Positions 16,531 to 25,601 of a stretch of DNA of 64,000 bases are shown in pieces. The notes under the pieces were generated by a model. The model was not told where the DNA came from. It worked only from the letters and a program-made list of their open reading frames with translations, and did not search any database. Source of the DNA: Blastococcus sp. CT_GayMR16 (GTDB lineage: Bacteria; Actinomycetota; Actinomycetes; Mycobacteriales; Geodermatophilaceae); NCBI RefSeq assembly GCF_004570875.1, contig NZ_SPQK01000012.1:83502-147501 (forward strand). Direction: 5' to 3'. The number at the start of each line of letters is the position of its first letter. The first letter of the stretch is position 1. Both the position numbers and the translations under genes were made by a program.

Positions 16531-17838
16531 GTGACGCTGACGGGCAACGGGCAAGCGGTGCCCGACAGCGAGCGGTGGGCGCCTGGTGAGAACTTCGGCC
16601 TGCACGTTCCCGCCGATGTCGAGGCCCTGCTCTCGGACGGTCCGGGTTTCCTCACCCAGGCCTTCCGGGCCTCCGGCGCCTTGTCCGCCGACAACAGCGT
16701 CCGTCGCGTCGTCGGCTGGAAGGAGTTCGAGGGGGGCGGCACCGGGAAGAAGCTGCTGCTGACAGTGGCCTACGACGCGCCCGGACCGGGCCTGCCGGAC
16801 GAGCTGTTCGTCAAGTTCTCGCGCAACTTCGACAACGGGCTCTGGGACAGCGGTCGTTTCCAGATGATCTCGGAAGTGAACGTCGCGGTCCTTTCCCGGT
16901 CGCCGGACTTCCCCGTACCGGTGCCGACCGTGCTGTTCGCGGACGTCGACCCGGTGTCCCACACGGGGCTCATCGTCACCGAGTGCATTCCCTACGGACG
17001 CAACGGCGTGGAGCCGCTCCACCTCAAGTGCATGGACTACACCGTGCCGGATCAGGTGGGGCACTACGCGGCCATCCTGAGAGGCCTGGCACGGCTGTCG
17101 GGAGCCCACCGGGCCGGCCGTCTGTCGCCGGAGTTCGACACGAAGTTTCCGTACGACCGCGAGCGGGCCTCGGCCGCGTACACCGTCCAGGTGCCGGAGG
17201 CCAAGGTTCTGCTGTGGGCCACCCGGCTGTTCGAGTTCATCGACCGCTACCCGCAGCTGTTCCCGGACAACGTGCGGACCGGAGAGTTCCGCGACCAGTT
17301 CCTGCGGGACATCCCGGACGTGCTCGCCGCAGGTGACCGGATCAGTGCGGTGCTCCACGGGAACCCGGACTTCATCGCCTTCGCGCACTGGAACGCCAAC
17401 ATCGACAACTGCTGGTTCGAGCCGGGACCGGACGGTCTGCTGCTGTGCGGATTCCTGGACTGGCCCAACGCCGGTCAGCTCAGCGTGGCCCGGTCCATCA
17501 CCGGCGCGATCAGCGGGGCAGAGTCCTTCGTCTGGGACGAGCACCTCGACGAGCTGTTGACCGTGTTCATCGAGGAGTACGCGGCCAGCGGCGGCCCGCT
17601 GCTCAGCCTGGACGAGCTGCGGCTCCACGTCCTGTTGATCACAGCTGCCGGCATGGCCTCCTCCATGGGGGCTCCCGTCGCCGTTCCGCGCGAGGTCGAG
17701 GACATCGGCGCTCTGGAGAGCGCTCGGGACAGCCGCCTCACCGAGCACGAGAACGCCCGGATCCAGCTGCACATGACGACGAGGATGCTCAACCTGTGGC
17801 AGACCCGAGCACTGGGGAACGTGGTCCGCGCGCTCTAG
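16531..17838 (+). CDS. Aminoglycoside-phosphotransferase-fold kinase-like protein
   Basis: A 435-residue cytoplasmic protein with protein-kinase-like APH fold signs. An N-lobe segment has DELFVKFSRNF. The catalytic-loop region is AVLHGNPDFIAFAHWNANID, where the usual HGDxxxxN is changed to HGNPDF with a later Asn. The metal-binding position is GFLDWPNA. The Asp-to-Asn change in the catalytic loop makes classical phosphotransfer doubtful or shifts the catalytic base. Similar large APH-like proteins in actinobacteria are annotated as phosphotransferases of unknown substrate and are frequent near lipid-metabolism genes. Start: GTG at 16531 with AAGAAGGA upstream. No signal or membrane segment is seen. 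Confidence 0.65.
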   Translation: MTLTGNGQAVPDSERWAPGENFGLHVPADVEALLSDGPGFLTQAFRASGALSADNSVRRVVGWKEFEGGGTGKKLLLTVAYDAPGPGLPDELFVKFSRNFDNGLWDSGRFQMISEVNVAVLSRSPDFPVPVPTVLFADVDPVSHTGLIVTECIPYGRNGVEPLHLKCMDYTVPDQVGHYAAILRGLARLSGAHRAGRLSPEFDTKFPYDRERASAAYTVQVPEAKVLLWATRLFEFIDRYPQLFPDNVRTGEFRDQFLRDIPDVLAAGDRISAVLHGNPDFIAFAHWNANIDNCWFEPGPDGLLLCGFLDWPNAGQLSVARSITGAISGAESFVWDEHLDELLTVFIEEYAASGGPLLSLDELRLHVLLITAAGMASSMGAPVAVPREVEDIGALESARDSRLTEHENARIQLHMTTRMLNLWQTRALGNVVRAL

Positions 17839-17862
17839 GTCGCAGGCTCCCGGGAGGATTTC

Positions 17863-17892
17863 CCGGCAGATCGGGACATCTGTATCTGCCGG
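17863..17892. promoter_or_regulatory. Inverted repeat before the hemerythrin-like gene
   Basis: CCGGCAGAT (17863-17871) and ATCTGCCGG (17884-17892) are perfect nine-base arms with a 12-base spacer, about 60 bases before the ATG at 17953. It may be a terminator for the kinase-like gene or an operator for the hemerythrin gene; no such repeat precedes the paralogue at 41092. Confidence 0.45.
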
Positions 17893-17952
17893 CCGGGACA
17901 CGTCTCTTCCTAGCGTGAGACGCATCGTCCCCAGCCGATCCCGAGGTGCCCG

Positions 17953-18690
17953 ATGACCGCCGTGCTCCCGCGTCCGACCCAGCTGCGCATCCCGACGCCG
18001 CGGAAGCCGAGCGAGCCGACGACCCGCAGCACGCCCGCGGTCGCCTACCAGCGGGTGCTGCACCAGACGGTGCGCCGCGAGTTCCGCATGCTCGCCGGGC
18101 TGGCGAGCTGGGCGCCGGCCGACGACGCCGTCCGCACCGGCGAGATCACCCGGCACGCCGACCTGATCGCCCGCGTGCTGATGCAGCACCACGCCACCGA
18201 GCGCGAACTGCTGTGGCCGGCGCTGTTCCGCAGCCTCCCTGACCCCGAGGCCGCGCGGGACGTCGTCGCCACCTGGACGAGCCGAACCGCCCTGCTCGAC
18301 CACACCCTCCGCGACCTCTCGACGGTCGCCCGGCAGTGGGCGGTCGCGGAGACGGCGCCTGCCCGGGACGCGTTCGTCCGCGCCTGCACCCGCCTGGCCG
18401 ACGCCGTCGAGGAGGCCACCCGGGCGGAGGAGCGGGACCTGCTGCCGCTGCTGTCGGAGTACCTGCCCGACGGCGAGTGGGCCGCGGTCACCCGCGCCGC
18501 GACGACGACGCTCACCGGCCGCGAGCAGATGCTCGTGCTCGGTCTCGCGCTCGAGGACGCCTCCGCACTCGACCGGGCCCGCCTGCTCGCCGGCCTCTCC
18601 CCCGCTGCGCGCACCGCCTGGCGGGTCGTCGGTCACCGGAACTTCCACGCCGCCGTCGTCCGGCTGCGGGGCGCTCCGCCGGCTGCCTAG
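17953..18690 (+). CDS. Hemerythrin-like HHE-domain protein, copy 1
   Basis: A 245-residue protein. After a 45-residue Pro/Thr-rich basic tail comes a four-helix hemerythrin-like domain: HADLIARVLMQHHATERELL (H...HHxxE), LLDHTLRDLSTVARQW, then ATRAEERDLLPLLSEYLP (Glu ligands). Such domains bind a di-iron centre and sense oxygen, nitric oxide or peroxide. A C-terminal 70-residue helical extension (REQMLVLGLALEDAS, ending RLRGAPPAA) is shared with the paralogue at 41092 and is not part of the core fold. Cytoplasmic. It overlaps the convergent FadD gene by four bases. Confidence 0.8.
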   Translation: MTAVLPRPTQLRIPTPRKPSEPTTRSTPAVAYQRVLHQTVRREFRMLAGLASWAPADDAVRTGEITRHADLIARVLMQHHATERELLWPALFRSLPDPEAARDVVATWTSRTALLDHTLRDLSTVARQWAVAETAPARDAFVRACTRLADAVEEATRAEERDLLPLLSEYLPDGEWAAVTRAATTTLTGREQMLVLGLALEDASALDRARLLAGLSPAARTAWRVVGHRNFHAAVVRLRGAPPAA

Positions 18691-20216
18691 GAACCGAGCA
18701 TCTGCGCCCGGATGTCGGGCTTGAGCACCTTGCCGATCTTGGAGCGCGGCAGGTCCGCCCAGATCTCCACCTGCTTCGGTGCCTTCACGCTGCCGATCCG
18801 CTCCTTGACGAACGCCTGCACCTCGGCGGCGTCGAGCTCCATCCCGGCGCGTGCCTGCAGGACGGCGACCACGCGCTCGCCCCACTTCTCGTCGGGCAGC
18901 CCGATCACCGCGCAGTCCTGCACGCCGGGGTGCGCCATCAGCGCCCGCTCGACCTCGGCCGAGTACACGTTGAAGCCGCCGCTGATGATCATGTCCTTGG
19001 CGCGGTCGACGAGGTACAGGAAGTTCTCCTCGTCGAGGTAGCCGATGTCGCCGGTGTGGTGCCAGCCGAACAGACTCGCCTCGGCCGTCGCGTCCGGGTC
19101 CTTGTGGTAGCCGGCCATGACCAGCGACCCACGGACGACGACCTCGCCGCGCTCCCCCGCCGGCAGCAACTCGCCCTCCGGCGACATGATCGCGACCGTC
19201 ACCAGCGGCGTCGGCCGCCCGGCCGACGACAACCGCTCACGGGCGATCGAACCGTCCGGCCGCAGGTGCTCGGCCGGCGCCAGCGTCGACACCATCATCG
19301 GCGCCTCCGACTGCCCGAACAGCTGCCCCATCACCGGCCCGATCCGGGTGATCGCCTCCTCCAGCCGGTCGGCCGAGATCGGCGCCGCCCCGTACCAGAG
19401 GCACTGCAGCGAGCTCAGGTCCGTGGTGGAGAGCGCCGGGTGCGCCAGCAGCATGTAGATCAAGGTCGGCGGCAGGAACGTGTGCGTCACCCGCTGGCGC
19501 TCGATCAGCCCGAGGAACTCGCCGAGGTCCGGCGCCGGCATCACGACCACCTCGCCCCCCAGCGCGAGGACCGGGAAGCACAGCACCCCGGCGGCGTGGG
19601 TCAGCGGCGCGAGGGCCAGGTACACCGGCCGGCCCTCGAACGGATAGCTCATCAGCGTCAGCGCCGACATCGTCTCGACGTTCCGCCCGGTCAGCCGCAC
19701 CCCCTTCGGCCGGCCCGTCGTCCCTCCGGTGCCGACCAGCATCGACACGTCGTCCGGCGGCTCGACGTCGTCCTCGACCGGGTCGGCGCCGTCCACCCAT
19801 TCCTCCAGCGACGGGTCCTCCGCACTGAGACCCAGGCAGACGAGCGTCGTGAGCAGCGGCAGCCGGTCGCGGATCTTCGCCACGAGCGGCGCGAAGGTCG
19901 GCTGGTAGAGCAGCACCCGGCAGTCGAAGAGCTCGAGGAGTTCGCGGTTCTCCTCCGCCTCGTTGCGCGGGTTGACCGGGCACCACACCGCGCCGGCGCG
20001 GGCGATGCCGAAGACGCACGCGAACGACGTGGGGTCGTTGCCCGACAGGATCGCGACCGAGTTCCCCGGCCGGACGCCGGAGCGCACGAGCGCCCCGGCG
20101 ACCCGGCGGGAGAGGTCCTGCACCTCGGCGTAGGACAGCGATCGCTCGCCCATCGTCAGGCAGGGCGCGTCCGGCCCGAGCGAGACGCCCTTGTCGAGGT
20201 ACGCGACGAGACTCAT
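18687..20216 (-). CDS. FadD-type acyl-CoA ligase
   Basis: A 509-residue AMP-forming ligase of the ANL superfamily. It has the P-loop-like GTGGTTGRPKGV motif, the YGAAPISADRLEE and LFGQSEAPM adenylate-binding region, HTGDIGYLDEENFLYLVDRA with the hinge Asp, and the C-terminal KAPKQVEIWADLPRSKIGKV with the catalytic Lys. It activates an unidentified carboxylic acid to its CoA thioester. It lies seven bases after the saccharopine-dehydrogenase-like gene and the SDR gene, all in one direction, so the three form an operon in a lipid or sterol-type degradation cluster governed by the TetR protein at 22323. Confidence 0.9.
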   Translation of the reverse strand: MSLVAYLDKGVSLGPDAPCLTMGERSLSYAEVQDLSRRVAGALVRSGVRPGNSVAILSGNDPTSFACVFGIARAGAVWCPVNPRNEAEENRELLELFDCRVLLYQPTFAPLVAKIRDRLPLLTTLVCLGLSAEDPSLEEWVDGADPVEDDVEPPDDVSMLVGTGGTTGRPKGVRLTGRNVETMSALTLMSYPFEGRPVYLALAPLTHAAGVLCFPVLALGGEVVVMPAPDLGEFLGLIERQRVTHTFLPPTLIYMLLAHPALSTTDLSSLQCLWYGAAPISADRLEEAITRIGPVMGQLFGQSEAPMMVSTLAPAEHLRPDGSIARERLSSAGRPTPLVTVAIMSPEGELLPAGERGEVVVRGSLVMAGYHKDPDATAEASLFGWHHTGDIGYLDEENFLYLVDRAKDMIISGGFNVYSAEVERALMAHPGVQDCAVIGLPDEKWGERVVAVLQARAGMELDAAEVQAFVKERIGSVKAPKQVEIWADLPRSKIGKVLKPDIRAQMLGS

Positions 20217-20223
20217 GACCTGC

Positions 20224-21342
20224 TCATCGGTGCTCGGTCACCACCGGGTCGAGCACGAGCCCGAACTGGCGCAGCACACCGAGCAGCTGCCGGTGGCCGA
20301 ACGCCTGGCAACCGGACGCGAACCCGGCCCGCAGCGGGGGCTGCTGCAGCAGCGACATCGCGGCCCAGGCCTGCATCAGCCCGGTCTGCTTGTAGTTGCT
20401 GTTGCCGTGGATGACCACGTGCTTGCGGCCCAGCGGCCCGGAAGCGTGCACCGAGTCGACGGAGATGTTCAGCCGCGGGTTCTCCCTCGGCGGCATGCCC
20501 GATGCCCACTGGTCGGCCACCGCCGCGAGGGCGTCGTCCCACTGCTCGCGCGGCAGGGTCTTGATGTCGGCCTCCACCGCCGCCGTCGTGGCGACGACGG
20601 CCTCCATCACGGGCCGGTTCATCACCCCGCCTGCCACCTTGACGTTCGCCACGCGCGGGTCGTTCTTGAACCACACGGGATGGCTGGTGCCGCCCCACGG
20701 GACGGTGAGCCCGAGCTCGTGCTGCCCGGGGACGACGACGTCCCACTTCGAGAGCGGGTCGACCTTCACGTACTGGTTCTCCTGGAGGTGGAACCAGTCC
20801 GCCTTGAGGATGGTGAAGATCGTCTGCGTCGAGGCGTAGGTCGGGAAGCCCTTCCACAGCACGAGGACGTCGAGGGTGTCGAGGCCCGGCGTCTCGAGGG
20901 CGATGTTCGCGGCGATCTCGCCGGTCGTGTACATCTGCGCGATCCCGGGCGAGAGCAGCAGCCCCTTCTCGGCGAACGTCGTCCCGAAGCGGTCCTGGGC
21001 GGCCATCACCCAGTCCTGCTCGCCGGTGGTGTCGAGGTAGTGCGTGCCGGCGGCGGCGCAGGCCTCGACCACCTCGGGCCCGAACTTGATGAACGGGCCG
21101 ACCGTGTTGCAGACGACCTTCGCGCCGCTGAACAGGTCGGTCAGCGCCTCGACGGTGTGCTCGACCTCGACGATGTCGTGCTCGGCGGTCTCGATGCCGG
21201 GGAGCTTGCCGATCACGTCCTGCAGCAGGTCCTTGTTGCGGCCGGCGGCGACGAACGGGACGCCGAGCTCGCGCAGGTACTCGCAGATCAGTCGGCCGGT
21301 GTAGCCGGAGGCGCCGTAGACGACGACGGGCTTCGTGCTCAT
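20224..21342 (-). CDS. Saccharopine dehydrogenase-like NAD(P)-binding protein
   Basis: A 372-residue protein with an N-terminal Rossmann fold (VVVYGASGYTGRLICEYL) and the pattern of trans-acting enoyl reductase/saccharopine dehydrogenase-like proteins: CNTVGPFIKFGPEVVEACAA then YLDTTGEQDWV. It resembles the DUF5938-type group found with FadD and SDR genes. The substrate is unknown; a reduction or oxidation step on a CoA-linked or alicyclic intermediate is plausible. The ATG at 21342 overlaps the SDR stop by ATGA, so expression is coupled. Confidence 0.8.
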   Translation of the reverse strand: MSTKPVVVYGASGYTGRLICEYLRELGVPFVAAGRNKDLLQDVIGKLPGIETAEHDIVEVEHTVEALTDLFSGAKVVCNTVGPFIKFGPEVVEACAAAGTHYLDTTGEQDWVMAAQDRFGTTFAEKGLLLSPGIAQMYTTGEIAANIALETPGLDTLDVLVLWKGFPTYASTQTIFTILKADWFHLQENQYVKVDPLSKWDVVVPGQHELGLTVPWGGTSHPVWFKNDPRVANVKVAGGVMNRPVMEAVVATTAAVEADIKTLPREQWDDALAAVADQWASGMPPRENPRLNISVDSVHASGPLGRKHVVIHGNSNYKQTGLMQAWAAMSLLQQPPLRAGFASGCQAFGHRQLLGVLRQFGLVLDPVVTEHR

Positions 21343-22202
21343 GACCCCATCCCCCCGTCCACTGCCAGGCCGGTGCCGTTGACGAAGCGGGAGGCGTCCG
21401 ACGCCAGGAAGACGACGGCGTCGGCCATGTCGGCCACCTCGCCCAGGCGTCCGGACGGCGTCAGCGCGACGACGGTCTCGACGCATGCCTCGACGCTCGG
21501 GAACAGGCCCATTTCGACCGACTGGACGGCCAGGTTCATGCCCATCGCGGTCGGCACCAGGCCGGGGTAGACGCAGTTCACGCGGACGCCGTAGCCGAGC
21601 TTCCCCGACTCGGCGGCGGCGATCCGGGTCATCCGGTCGACGGCGGACTTGGTGCCGGAGTAGCCGGCGATCCCCGGGAAGGCGATGGTCGCGGCGACCG
21701 AGGCGATGTTGACGATCGAGCCGCCGTTGCCTGCCGGCCCGCCCGGCCGCATGGCCCGCAGGCCGTGCTTCATGCCCAGCGCCGTGCCGACGACGTTGAC
21801 CTCGAGCATGCGGCGCAGGTCGCCCGGGTCGAGATCCACGACGAGCGAGGAGATCTCCAGGCCGGCGTTGTTGATCAGGATGTCGAGTCCGCCGAGCTCG
21901 CCGACGGTGGCCGCTACCGCCTGCTCCCAGCTCGCCTCGTCGGTGACGTCGAGGTGGATGAAGCCGGTGGTCGCGCCGGTCTTGCCGATGAGCTTCGCGG
22001 TCTCGGCGCCCTCCTCGTCGAGGAGGTCGCCGATCATCACCGCCGCGCCGGCGCCGGCCAGCGCCTCCGCCATGCCCTGCCCGAGGCCGCGGGCACCCCC
22101 GGTCACCAGTGCCTTCCGTCCGTGCAGTTCGAAGACCGACATCCCCTGCTCCTCGCCGTTGAGAGCCCGCACCGGCTGACGAGCCGGTGTGATGGCGGTC
22201 AT
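21339..22202 (-). CDS. Short-chain dehydrogenase/reductase
   Basis: A 287-residue classical SDR: ALVTGGARGLGQGMAEAL (cofactor motif), LINNAG, VNIASVAATIAFPG (Ser), YSGTKSAVDRM (Tyr and Lys) and a C-terminal GTGLAVDGG. It probably uses NAD(H) since an Asp follows strand 2 (MIGDLLDE). The first 20 residues are poorly conserved and the ATG at 22142 is a possible alternative start. It is first in the SDR, saccharopine-dehydrogenase-like, FadD operon and is divergent from the TetR gene, with the perfect inverted repeat at 22225-22244 in the shared promoter. Confidence 0.9.
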   Translation of the reverse strand: MTAITPARQPVRALNGEEQGMSVFELHGRKALVTGGARGLGQGMAEALAGAGAAVMIGDLLDEEGAETAKLIGKTGATTGFIHLDVTDEASWEQAVAATVGELGGLDILINNAGLEISSLVVDLDPGDLRRMLEVNVVGTALGMKHGLRAMRPGGPAGNGGSIVNIASVAATIAFPGIAGYSGTKSAVDRMTRIAAAESGKLGYGVRVNCVYPGLVPTAMGMNLAVQSVEMGLFPSVEACVETVVALTPSGRLGEVADMADAVVFLASDASRFVNGTGLAVDGGMGS

Positions 22203-22224
22203 GCTTCTGCTGGTTTTGGACGAC

Positions 22225-22244
22225 TGTCAAGACTTTCCTTGACA
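22225..22244. promoter_or_regulatory. TetR operator between SDR and TetR genes
   Basis: TGTCAAG (22225-22231) and CTTGACA (22238-22244) are perfect inverted arms around six bases, and another CGTCAAG half-site follows at 22248-22254. The arms include TTGACA on both strands, so the site can overlap divergent -35 elements. It sits 23 bases before the SDR ATG. Confidence 0.7.
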
Positions 22245-22322
22245 CTCGTCAAGAACTCTCCCGTGCCGGTAGGCTCCGGCTGGGCGGGCGCCTCCTGCGC
22301 GCCTCGGAACCGAGGGAGAACC

Positions 22323-22949
22323 GTGGGATCCGCAGTCGCCGAACGGCTCGAGGGACGCGCCGTCGACAAGGTCGCCCAGCGCCGCAGCGAGCTCGCCGCC
22401 GCCACCCTCAAGACCCTCTCCGAGCTGGGGTACGCGCGCACCAGCCTGCGGGAGATCGCCGCGAACTCCGAGTTCTCGCACGGGGTGCTGCACTACTACT
22501 TCCGCGACAAGGTCGACCTGATCACCCACTGCGTGCGCGAGTACAAGGCGCAGTGCGTGACCCGTTACGACCAGGTGGTGGCGAGGTCGTCGTCCGCGGC
22601 CGAGCTCGCCGCAGGCTTCCTCGACAAGCTGGCCGAGACGCTCGTGCAGGACGCCGCCATGCACCGGCTCTGGTACGACCTGCGCGGTCAGTCGATGTTC
22701 GAGGAGTCCTTCCGCGCCGACGTCGCCGAGATCGACCTGAGCCTGGAACGGATGATCTGGCGGGTGCTGTCCCGGTACGCCGAGCTCGCCGGGGTTCCGC
22801 TGGACCTCACGCCGCCGACCGCGTACGCCGTCTTCGACGGGCTGTTCCTGCAGGCGCTGCTGAGGCAGCTCGCCGGTGACCCGGACGCCGCCCGCGACCT
22901 CCGAACGGCCGTGGCGGCCGTGATCAGCCGGCTGGTTCCTGCCGCCTGA
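22323..22949 (+). CDS. TetR-family repressor
   Basis: A 208-residue regulator starting at a GTG with GAGGGAG upstream. The N-terminal HTH reads TLSELGYARTSLREIAANSE then FSHGVLHYYFRDKVDLI. The C-terminal ligand-binding half is helical with WYDLRGQSMFEESFR. Its divergent position, the palindrome at 22225-22244, and FadD/SDR neighbours on both sides indicate a repressor of lipid or aromatic acid degradation released by an acyl-CoA or related ligand, as for KstR/FadR-type TetR proteins. Its end overlaps the second FadD gene by 26 bp on the other strand. Confidence 0.85.
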   Translation: MGSAVAERLEGRAVDKVAQRRSELAAATLKTLSELGYARTSLREIAANSEFSHGVLHYYFRDKVDLITHCVREYKAQCVTRYDQVVARSSSAAELAAGFLDKLAETLVQDAAMHRLWYDLRGQSMFEESFRADVAEIDLSLERMIWRVLSRYAELAGVPLDLTPPTAYAVFDGLFLQALLRQLAGDPDAARDLRTAVAAVISRLVPAA

Positions 22950-24435
22950 CGGCGATCCAGCCCTCGGCGCTGCGGAGCGGCGCCTTCAGCACCTTGCCGC
23001 CGGCATTGCGTGGCAGCGGGCCGCCGATCACCCGCACGAACTGCGGCACCTTGAAGTCGGCCAGCTGCTTCCGGGCGAAGGCGCACAGGGACGGGACCAG
23101 GTCCTCGGCCGTCACGCCCGGCCGGGCCAGGACGACGGCACCGACCTTCTCCCCCATGACCGGGTCCGGGACGCCGACGACCGCGACCTCCAGCACGTTG
23201 GGGTGTGCCGCCAGGACGTTCTCCACCTCGACGCTGTACACGTTCTCGCCGCCCCGGTTGATCATGTCCTTCGCCCGGTCGACGATCCGCACGATCCCGT
23301 CGTCGATGCGGGCGAGGTCTCCGGTGTGCAGCCAGCCGTCGACGAAGGTCTCCGCCGTCCGCACCGGGTCGTTCCAGTAGCCGGCGACGACGTTCGGCCC
23401 ACGGATGAGCAGCTCGCCGACGTCGTCCGGCCCGTCGATGCGCAGGTCGTTCACCGGCGTCGGGAAGCCGACCGCGTCGGCGTGGTCGAAGGCGTACTCG
23501 TGCGGCAGGAAGGTGGCCAGCGCCGAGGTCTCGCTCAGCCCGAATCCGTTGCCGAGGCGGGCGCCCGGGAACGCGGTCCTCAGCCGGTGCACGAGCTCGG
23601 GGGCGATCGGGGCGCCGCCGTAGCTGAGCGTCCGGACGGAGGAGACGTCGGTCGTCGCGAGGTCGGGGTGCCGCAGCACGAGCTCGTAGATGGTCGGCAC
23701 GCTGGTGAGCAGCGTGATGCCGTGCTCGGGGATGGCCTTCAGGAAGGACGCCGGGTCGAACCTCGGCATGATCACCGACGTCCCGCCCACCGCCGCCTGG
23801 GTCATCATCTGCGAGTTGCAGCCGGTGACGTGGAACAGCGGGACCGAGATCTGCGTCGCCTGGTCGGGGTTCCGCGGCAGCTCGCGGCACCGGATGACGT
23901 TCTCGACCGTGGTCAGGAAGTTCTCATTGGTGGTCATCGCGCCCTTGGGCCGGCCGGTCGTGCCGCTCGTGTAGAACAGCGCGGCCACGTCCGTGTGCTG
24001 TGAGTCGGGGAGGTCCCCCGGCTCGCCGTCGGGCAGCGGCTCCCCCGGTCGGACGACGTAGGCCGCCCCGGCGTCCAGAAGGATGAACTGGGCCTCCGCC
24101 TCGACCAGCCGGGTGTTCATCGGGACGACGACGCCGCCGGCGAGGTGGGTCCCCCAGAACGCGAGCAGCCAGTCGACGCCGTTGGGCAGCTGGACGGCGA
24201 CCCGATCGCCGACCCGCACGCCGGCGTCCCGGAGTCCCCCGGCCACCCGCATGGAGCGTTGCCAGAGCTCCGACCAGGTGAGGGAGGGGCCCCCGAGCTC
24301 GACGACGGCCGTGCGGTCGCCGCGCACCGCCACGTTCGCGAGAAGCAGTCGGACCAGGTTGACGGGCAGGTTCGTGTACCGGCGGATGCCGTCGGCACCG
24401 ACCTCGATGCCGCTGCTGTCGAACGGGCTCGTCAT
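22924..24435 (-). CDS. FadD-type acyl-CoA ligase, second copy
   Basis: A 503-residue ANL-family ligase: FYTSGTTGRPKGAMTTNEN (P-loop), YGGAPIAPELVHRLR, NGFGLSETSALATF, LHTGDLARIDDGIVRIVDRA, DMINRGGENVYSVEVE and C-terminal LPRNAGGKVLKAPLR with the catalytic Lys. It is a full-length, apparently active enzyme, closest by motif to medium/long-chain or aromatic-acid CoA ligases; the substrate is unknown. The ATG at 24435 places the start at family-normal length. It is convergent with the TetR gene (26-bp overlap) and divergent from the glutathione-transferase-like gene. Confidence 0.9.
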   Translation of the reverse strand: MTSPFDSSGIEVGADGIRRYTNLPVNLVRLLLANVAVRGDRTAVVELGGPSLTWSELWQRSMRVAGGLRDAGVRVGDRVAVQLPNGVDWLLAFWGTHLAGGVVVPMNTRLVEAEAQFILLDAGAAYVVRPGEPLPDGEPGDLPDSQHTDVAALFYTSGTTGRPKGAMTTNENFLTTVENVIRCRELPRNPDQATQISVPLFHVTGCNSQMMTQAAVGGTSVIMPRFDPASFLKAIPEHGITLLTSVPTIYELVLRHPDLATTDVSSVRTLSYGGAPIAPELVHRLRTAFPGARLGNGFGLSETSALATFLPHEYAFDHADAVGFPTPVNDLRIDGPDDVGELLIRGPNVVAGYWNDPVRTAETFVDGWLHTGDLARIDDGIVRIVDRAKDMINRGGENVYSVEVENVLAAHPNVLEVAVVGVPDPVMGEKVGAVVLARPGVTAEDLVPSLCAFARKQLADFKVPQFVRVIGGPLPRNAGGKVLKAPLRSAEGWIAVRRQEPAG

Positions 24436-24507
24436 CTCGCCATTCTGCGCCCGTGAGCCGCGTCTCTCCGACGGGCGTAGCGGGCCGCGGTCGGCGACAG
24501 TTGGCCC

Positions 24508-25548
24508 GTGAGTGATGACAACAGCGGGTCCGGTTACGTCGCCGACGGCCAGGAGTACCAGCGCGACTCGAAGTACATCTCCGACCGGATCACCGCCGAC
24601 GGTTCCAGCGGCTGGCCGGTCGAGCCGGACCGCTACCGCCTGATCGCGGCGCGGGCCTGCCCGTGGGCCAACCGGTCGATCATCGTCCGCCGGCTGCTGG
24701 GCCTCGAGCCGGTTCTCTCGATGGGGCTGACCGGCCCGACCCACGACGAGCGTTCGTGGACCTTCGATCTGGACCCCGGCGGGCGCGACCCGGTGCTCGG
24801 GTACGAGCGGCTGCAGGAGGCGTTCTTCGCCCGCGACCCTTCGTACTCGCGCGGGATCACCGTGCCGGCGATCGTCGACGTCCCCACCAAGGCCGTCGTC
24901 ACCAACGACTTCGCGCAGATCACGCTCGACCTCTCCACCGAGTGGACGGCGTACCACCGCGACGGGGCACCCGACCTGTACCCGGAGAAGCTGCGCGACG
25001 AGATGGACGAGGTCATGCAGCGCGTCTACACCGAGATCAACAACGGGGTGTACCGCTGCGGGTTCGCCGGCTCGCAGCGCGCGTACGACAAGTCCTACGA
25101 GCGGCTGTTCGCGGGTCTGGACTGGGTGTCTTCGCGCCTGGAGGCCCAGCGGTTCCTGATGGGCGAGACGATCACCGAGGCCGACGTCCGGCTGTTCACG
25201 ACCCTGGCCCGCTTCGACGCCGTCTACCACGGCCACTTCAAGTGCAATCGGCAGAAGCTGACCGAGATGCCGGTGCTGTGGGCGTACGCGCGCGACCTGT
25301 TCCAGACGCCCGGGTTCGGCGACACGACCGACTTCCCGCAGATCAAGGAGCACTACTACGTCGTCCACAAGGACATCAATCCGACGCAGATCATCCCGGA
25401 CGGTCCGGACACGTCGGTGTGGCTGACTCCGCACGGACGCGCGGACCTGGGTGGCTCGCCGTTCGGCGACGGGACGCCGCCGGGGCCGGTCTTCCCGGGT
25501 GACGAGGTGACGGCCGACCACGGCGCGGGAGGCGTTCCGCACCGCTGA
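24508..25548 (+). CDS. Glutathionyl-hydroquinone reductase-like (Xi-class GST fold)
   Basis: A 346-residue protein with the Xi-class glutathione transferase layout. The active-site motif ACPWANR has Cys at residue 51, and the regions GITVPAIVDVPTK, VVTNDFAQITLDL and LMGETITEADVRLFTTLARF belong to the thioredoxin-like and helical domains. These enzymes reduce S-glutathionyl quinols. Actinobacteria make mycothiol instead of glutathione, so the natural thiol is probably mycothiol, or the enzyme acts on other adducts. Start: GTG at 24508 with GACAGT six bases before, possibly leaderless. Confidence 0.85.
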   Translation: MSDDNSGSGYVADGQEYQRDSKYISDRITADGSSGWPVEPDRYRLIAARACPWANRSIIVRRLLGLEPVLSMGLTGPTHDERSWTFDLDPGGRDPVLGYERLQEAFFARDPSYSRGITVPAIVDVPTKAVVTNDFAQITLDLSTEWTAYHRDGAPDLYPEKLRDEMDEVMQRVYTEINNGVYRCGFAGSQRAYDKSYERLFAGLDWVSSRLEAQRFLMGETITEADVRLFTTLARFDAVYHGHFKCNRQKLTEMPVLWAYARDLFQTPGFGDTTDFPQIKEHYYVVHKDINPTQIIPDGPDTSVWLTPHGRADLGGSPFGDGTPPGPVFPGDEVTADHGAGGVPHR

Positions 25549-25601
25549 GCGCCTGTGGATAACTCTCGGGCAGGTCCGCGTCGCCTGCCACGGTGACCGG
25601 C

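Noticed and set aside
25569..25589. Six-pair hairpin GGCAGG/CCTGCC after the glutathione-transferase-like gene
   Set aside because: Short stem with a nine-base loop and no other terminator features; it may be chance in high-GC sequence.
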